DNA from: CAWKGV01 sp963849305
GTDB taxonomy: Bacteria > Pseudomonadota > Alphaproteobacteria > Acetobacterales > Acetobacteraceae
Length of the DNA stretch: 64,000 bases
Reading direction: 5' to 3'
NCBI GenBank assembly: GCA_963849305.1
Contig: CAWKGV010000012.1
Span: 62,001-126,000 of the forward strand
Below the pieces are notes generated by a model. That model was not told the origin of the DNA. It saw only the letters and a program-made list of their open reading frames with translations, and made no database searches. Below are positions 62,235-64,000 of the stretch, piece by piece. A program made the position numbers and the translations under genes. Each line of letters begins with the position of its first letter. The first letter of the stretch is position 1.

Positions 62235-63748
62235 ATCCACCGACGCCGCCGAGCGCCTCGGCCGTCGAGGGCATCCGGCTGTCCCGCTCGTTCGGCGGCG
62301 TGCACGCGATCGAGGAGGCCAGCTTCGCCGCCACAAACGGCGAAGTGCACGCGTTGGTCGGCGAGAACGGTGCCGGCAAGAGCACGATGATCAAAGTCCT
62401 CGGCGGGCGCATCGCCCCCGATTCGGGGGAGGTGCGGATCAAGGGGCGAACGGTCGCCCTGCGCAGCCCGCATGAGGCGCATGCGCTAGGCATCGGCACC
62501 GTGTTCCAGGAATTGATGCTGTTCCCCGCCCTCACGGTCGCCGAGAACCTCATGCTCGGACGCGAGCCGCGCCGGCGCTTCGGCCCGATCAATCGGCGCG
62601 GGACCGAGCAGGCGGCGGAGGCGCTGCTCGCGCGCATGGCGATCACGCATATCGACCCGTTGGCACTGATCGAGGATATCTCGCTGGCCCAGCGCCAGAT
62701 CGTGGAGATCGTCCGCGCATTGTCCTGGGAACCCGACATCCTGTTCCTCGACGAGCCCACCTCCTCGCTGGTCGAGCGAGAGGTGGAATGGCTGTTCGAG
62801 CGCGTTCGCGCGCTTCGGGACGCGGGCGCCGCGGTCGTATTTACCTCCCACCGCTGGCACGAGGTCATCGCGATCGCCGACCGGATCACCGTGTTCCGCA
62901 ACGGGCGTGATGTCGGCACCTTCACCGAACTCGATGAGGATGAGGCGGTCACGCTGATGACTGGCCAGCGTCTCGCCGCGAAGTTCCCGCCGCGCCCGGC
63001 GACGATGGCCGAGCCGTTGCTGAGCGTCGAGAGGCTTTCCGGCACGCGACTTCAGGACGTCAGTTTCGTTCTCCGCCGTGGCGAGATCCTCGGAGTGGGG
63101 GGGCTGGCCGGCCAGGGGCATCGGGAGCTGTTCTTCCGGTTGTTCGGCGCCGAACGCCAGAGCGGGGGACGCATCTCGATTGCCGGCCGCCCCGTACGCA
63201 TCAGAAACCCGCGGGAGGCCAAGCGGCGCCGCATCGGTCTCGCGCTGGTGCCCGAGGACCGCAAGACCGAGGGACTGCTGTTGGGGATGAGCGTGCGCGA
63301 CAACCTCACGCTCTCGATCCTCGATCGAGTCTCTCACGCCGGGGTATTGCGCGCGCTATTGGAGCGACGAATGGCGCAAGAGATGGCGCAGCGGTTGGCC
63401 GTGCGCGCCGCCGGCATCGGCAGCCCGGTCGGGGCGCTGTCGGGCGGCAATCAGCAAAAAGTGCTGCTCGGCCGATGGCTGCTCACCGAACCGCGCATTC
63501 TTCTGCTCTATGACGTCACACGCGGGGTCGATGTGGCAACCAAGTTCGAGATTTACCAGCTCGTCGCGCGCCTCGCCGCCGAGGGACGCGCCATCCTGTT
63601 CTATTCGAGCGACGCCGAGGAATTGGCCCAGCTTTGCCACCGCGTGCTGGTGATGCGCGAGGGTCGCATCGCCTCCGAACTCACCCCGCCCGGCATCAGC
63701 GCCGAACAGATCGTCTCCGCGGCAGTCCATGAGCGCGTCCCAGCCTAA
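62231..63748 (+). CDS. Sugar ABC transporter ATP-binding protein (RbsA-type, two ATPase domains)
   Basis: The 505-residue protein has two ABC cassettes. The first has HALVGENGAGKSTMIKVLGG (Walker A), ISLAQRQIVEIVRAL (signature LAQRQ) and ILFLDEPTSSL (Walker B). The second has ILGVGGLAGQGHRELFFRLFG, lacking a canonical P-loop Lys as is normal for RbsA, ALSGGNQQKVLLGRWL (signature) and ILLLYDVTRGVDVATKFEIY (YDVTRGVD). RbsA-like ATPases drive pentose/hexose import. It starts in the SBP stop and its stop overlaps the permease start. Confidence 0.93.
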   Translation: MNPPTPPSASAVEGIRLSRSFGGVHAIEEASFAATNGEVHALVGENGAGKSTMIKVLGGRIAPDSGEVRIKGRTVALRSPHEAHALGIGTVFQELMLFPALTVAENLMLGREPRRRFGPINRRGTEQAAEALLARMAITHIDPLALIEDISLAQRQIVEIVRALSWEPDILFLDEPTSSLVEREVEWLFERVRALRDAGAAVVFTSHRWHEVIAIADRITVFRNGRDVGTFTELDEDEAVTLMTGQRLAAKFPPRPATMAEPLLSVERLSGTRLQDVSFVLRRGEILGVGGLAGQGHRELFFRLFGAERQSGGRISIAGRPVRIRNPREAKRRRIGLALVPEDRKTEGLLLGMSVRDNLTLSILDRVSHAGVLRALLERRMAQEMAQRLAVRAAGIGSPVGALSGGNQQKVLLGRWLLTEPRILLLYDVTRGVDVATKFEIYQLVARLAAEGRAILFYSSDAEELAQLCHRVLVMREGRIASELTPPGISAEQIVSAAVHERVPA

Positions 63749-64000
63749 GGCATTGTCAGCCCGCCGGCCGCGCTGGGCGCACCGGCTGGCGCAAAACATC
63801 GGCCTGGAACTGTCGGCGGCGATCCTCGCCGCCTGCATCATCGCGTACTGCGTCGTTTTCTATGCTCAGCAGCAACGCTTTCCCGGTGGGTTTGAGGTCA
63901 CTTCGACGATCAACAACACCTTGCCGTTGGTGCTCGCCGGGCTCGCTCAGACGCTGGTGGTGCTGACGCGCGGCATCGATCTCTCGGTCGGCGGCATCAT
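63729..64000 (+). CDS. Sugar ABC transporter permease, N-terminal part (runs off the window)
   Basis: ATG 63729 lies 20 bases inside the ATPase gene. About 90 residues are visible: a basic cytoplasmic start (SARRPRWAHRLAQ), the first membrane helix (LSAAILAACIIAYCVVFYA), then INNTLPLVLAGLAQTLVVLTRGIDLSVGGI, the conserved segment of RbsC/XylH-type permeases. The remainder lies beyond position 64000. It completes a binding protein-ATPase-permease set. Confidence 0.9.
   Translation, partial: MSASQPKALSARRPRWAHRLAQNIGLELSAAILAACIIAYCVVFYAQQQRFPGGFEVTSTINNTLPLVLAGLAQTLVVLTRGIDLSVGGI

Larger units (their letters stand above)
59762..62358 (+). repeat. Tandem duplication, unit about 1297 bp (two copies)
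   Basis: Two tandem units each hold a leader, a solute-binding-protein gene and the first codons of the ATPase gene. Matching landmarks are offset by exactly 1297: SBP starts 59843 and 61140, ATPase starts 60934 and 62231. Leaders share GCGAGCGCGCCTTGCTCGTC and CGGGAGGATCGTC. The left copy's ATPase start breaks off near 61060, where the second leader begins, so the junction lies there. The copies have diverged noticeably, so the duplication is not recent. Outer boundaries are approximate. Confidence 0.85.

Overview
The window is a GC-rich chromosomal segment that looks like an alphaproteobacterium, probably Rhodospirillales/Acetobacteraceae-like. This is inferred from base composition, Tat-type signal peptides on several ABC solute-binding proteins, a PEP-CTERM protein, a KorAB-type oxoacid oxidoreductase and a G3E-GTPase/WD40 pair. 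No rRNA operon or complete insertion sequence was found. Many genes carry one to three single-base frame breaks although the protein is well conserved on both sides and catalytic residues survive. This points to sequencing or assembly indels at least as much as to true decay, and it colours every 'pseudogene' call made here. || Layout. 1-5.9 kb: surface-polysaccharide genes (GT2/GtrA lipid-linked sugar transferase, FlaA1/WbpM-type nucleotide-sugar dehydratase, DegT aminotransferase, methyltransferase) plus a metallo-beta-lactamase-fold hydrolase. 6-10.3 kb: a broken sugar-type solute-binding protein, a TPP-dependent decarboxylase and an AcuI-like reductase. 10.3-12.3 kb: a small defence-like island with an AbiEii-type nucleotidyltransferase plus a short partner, followed by remains of an MNT nucleotidyltransferase and of another conserved gene. 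12.4-17.9 kb: catabolism and uptake (two adjacent acyl-CoA dehydrogenases, a Liv-type binding protein, an MFS transporter). 17.9-21.2 kb: a large SAM-cyclase-ATPase-TPR signalling protein. 21.4-26.2 kb: an unfamiliar cluster joining an acetoacetate-decarboxylase-like protein, a phytoene-desaturase-like FAD enzyme, two small phasin/PhaE-like helical proteins and a polyprenyl synthetase. This is the best candidate for an undescribed system. || 26.3-43.1 kb: a second, larger exopolysaccharide region with an FkbH-like enzyme and its acyl carrier protein, long glycosyltransferases bearing WY..YPDVA repeats, a sulfotransferase with a damaged second copy of its tail, a PEP-CTERM protein, two 'NCELGLVQR' proteins, a GT61, GT4 and GT2, and a 2-kb segment bounded by inverted 115-bp palindromic repeats. 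43.4-44.8 kb: tRNA-Ala(GGC) and small lipoprotein or secreted proteins. 44.8-49.5 kb: a three-gene 2-oxoacid:acceptor oxidoreductase operon. 49.6-51.7 kb: VapBC and a DUF2971 protein next to a zinc ribbon. 51.8-59.8 kb: thiolase (three frame breaks), GT4, G3E GTPase plus WD40 protein, aldo/keto reductase, a VapC remnant, an SMP-30-like protein and prmA. 59.8-64 kb: a ribose-type sugar ABC transporter whose binding-protein gene has been tandemly duplicated with a truncated piece of the ATPase gene trapped between the copies; the permease runs off the end.
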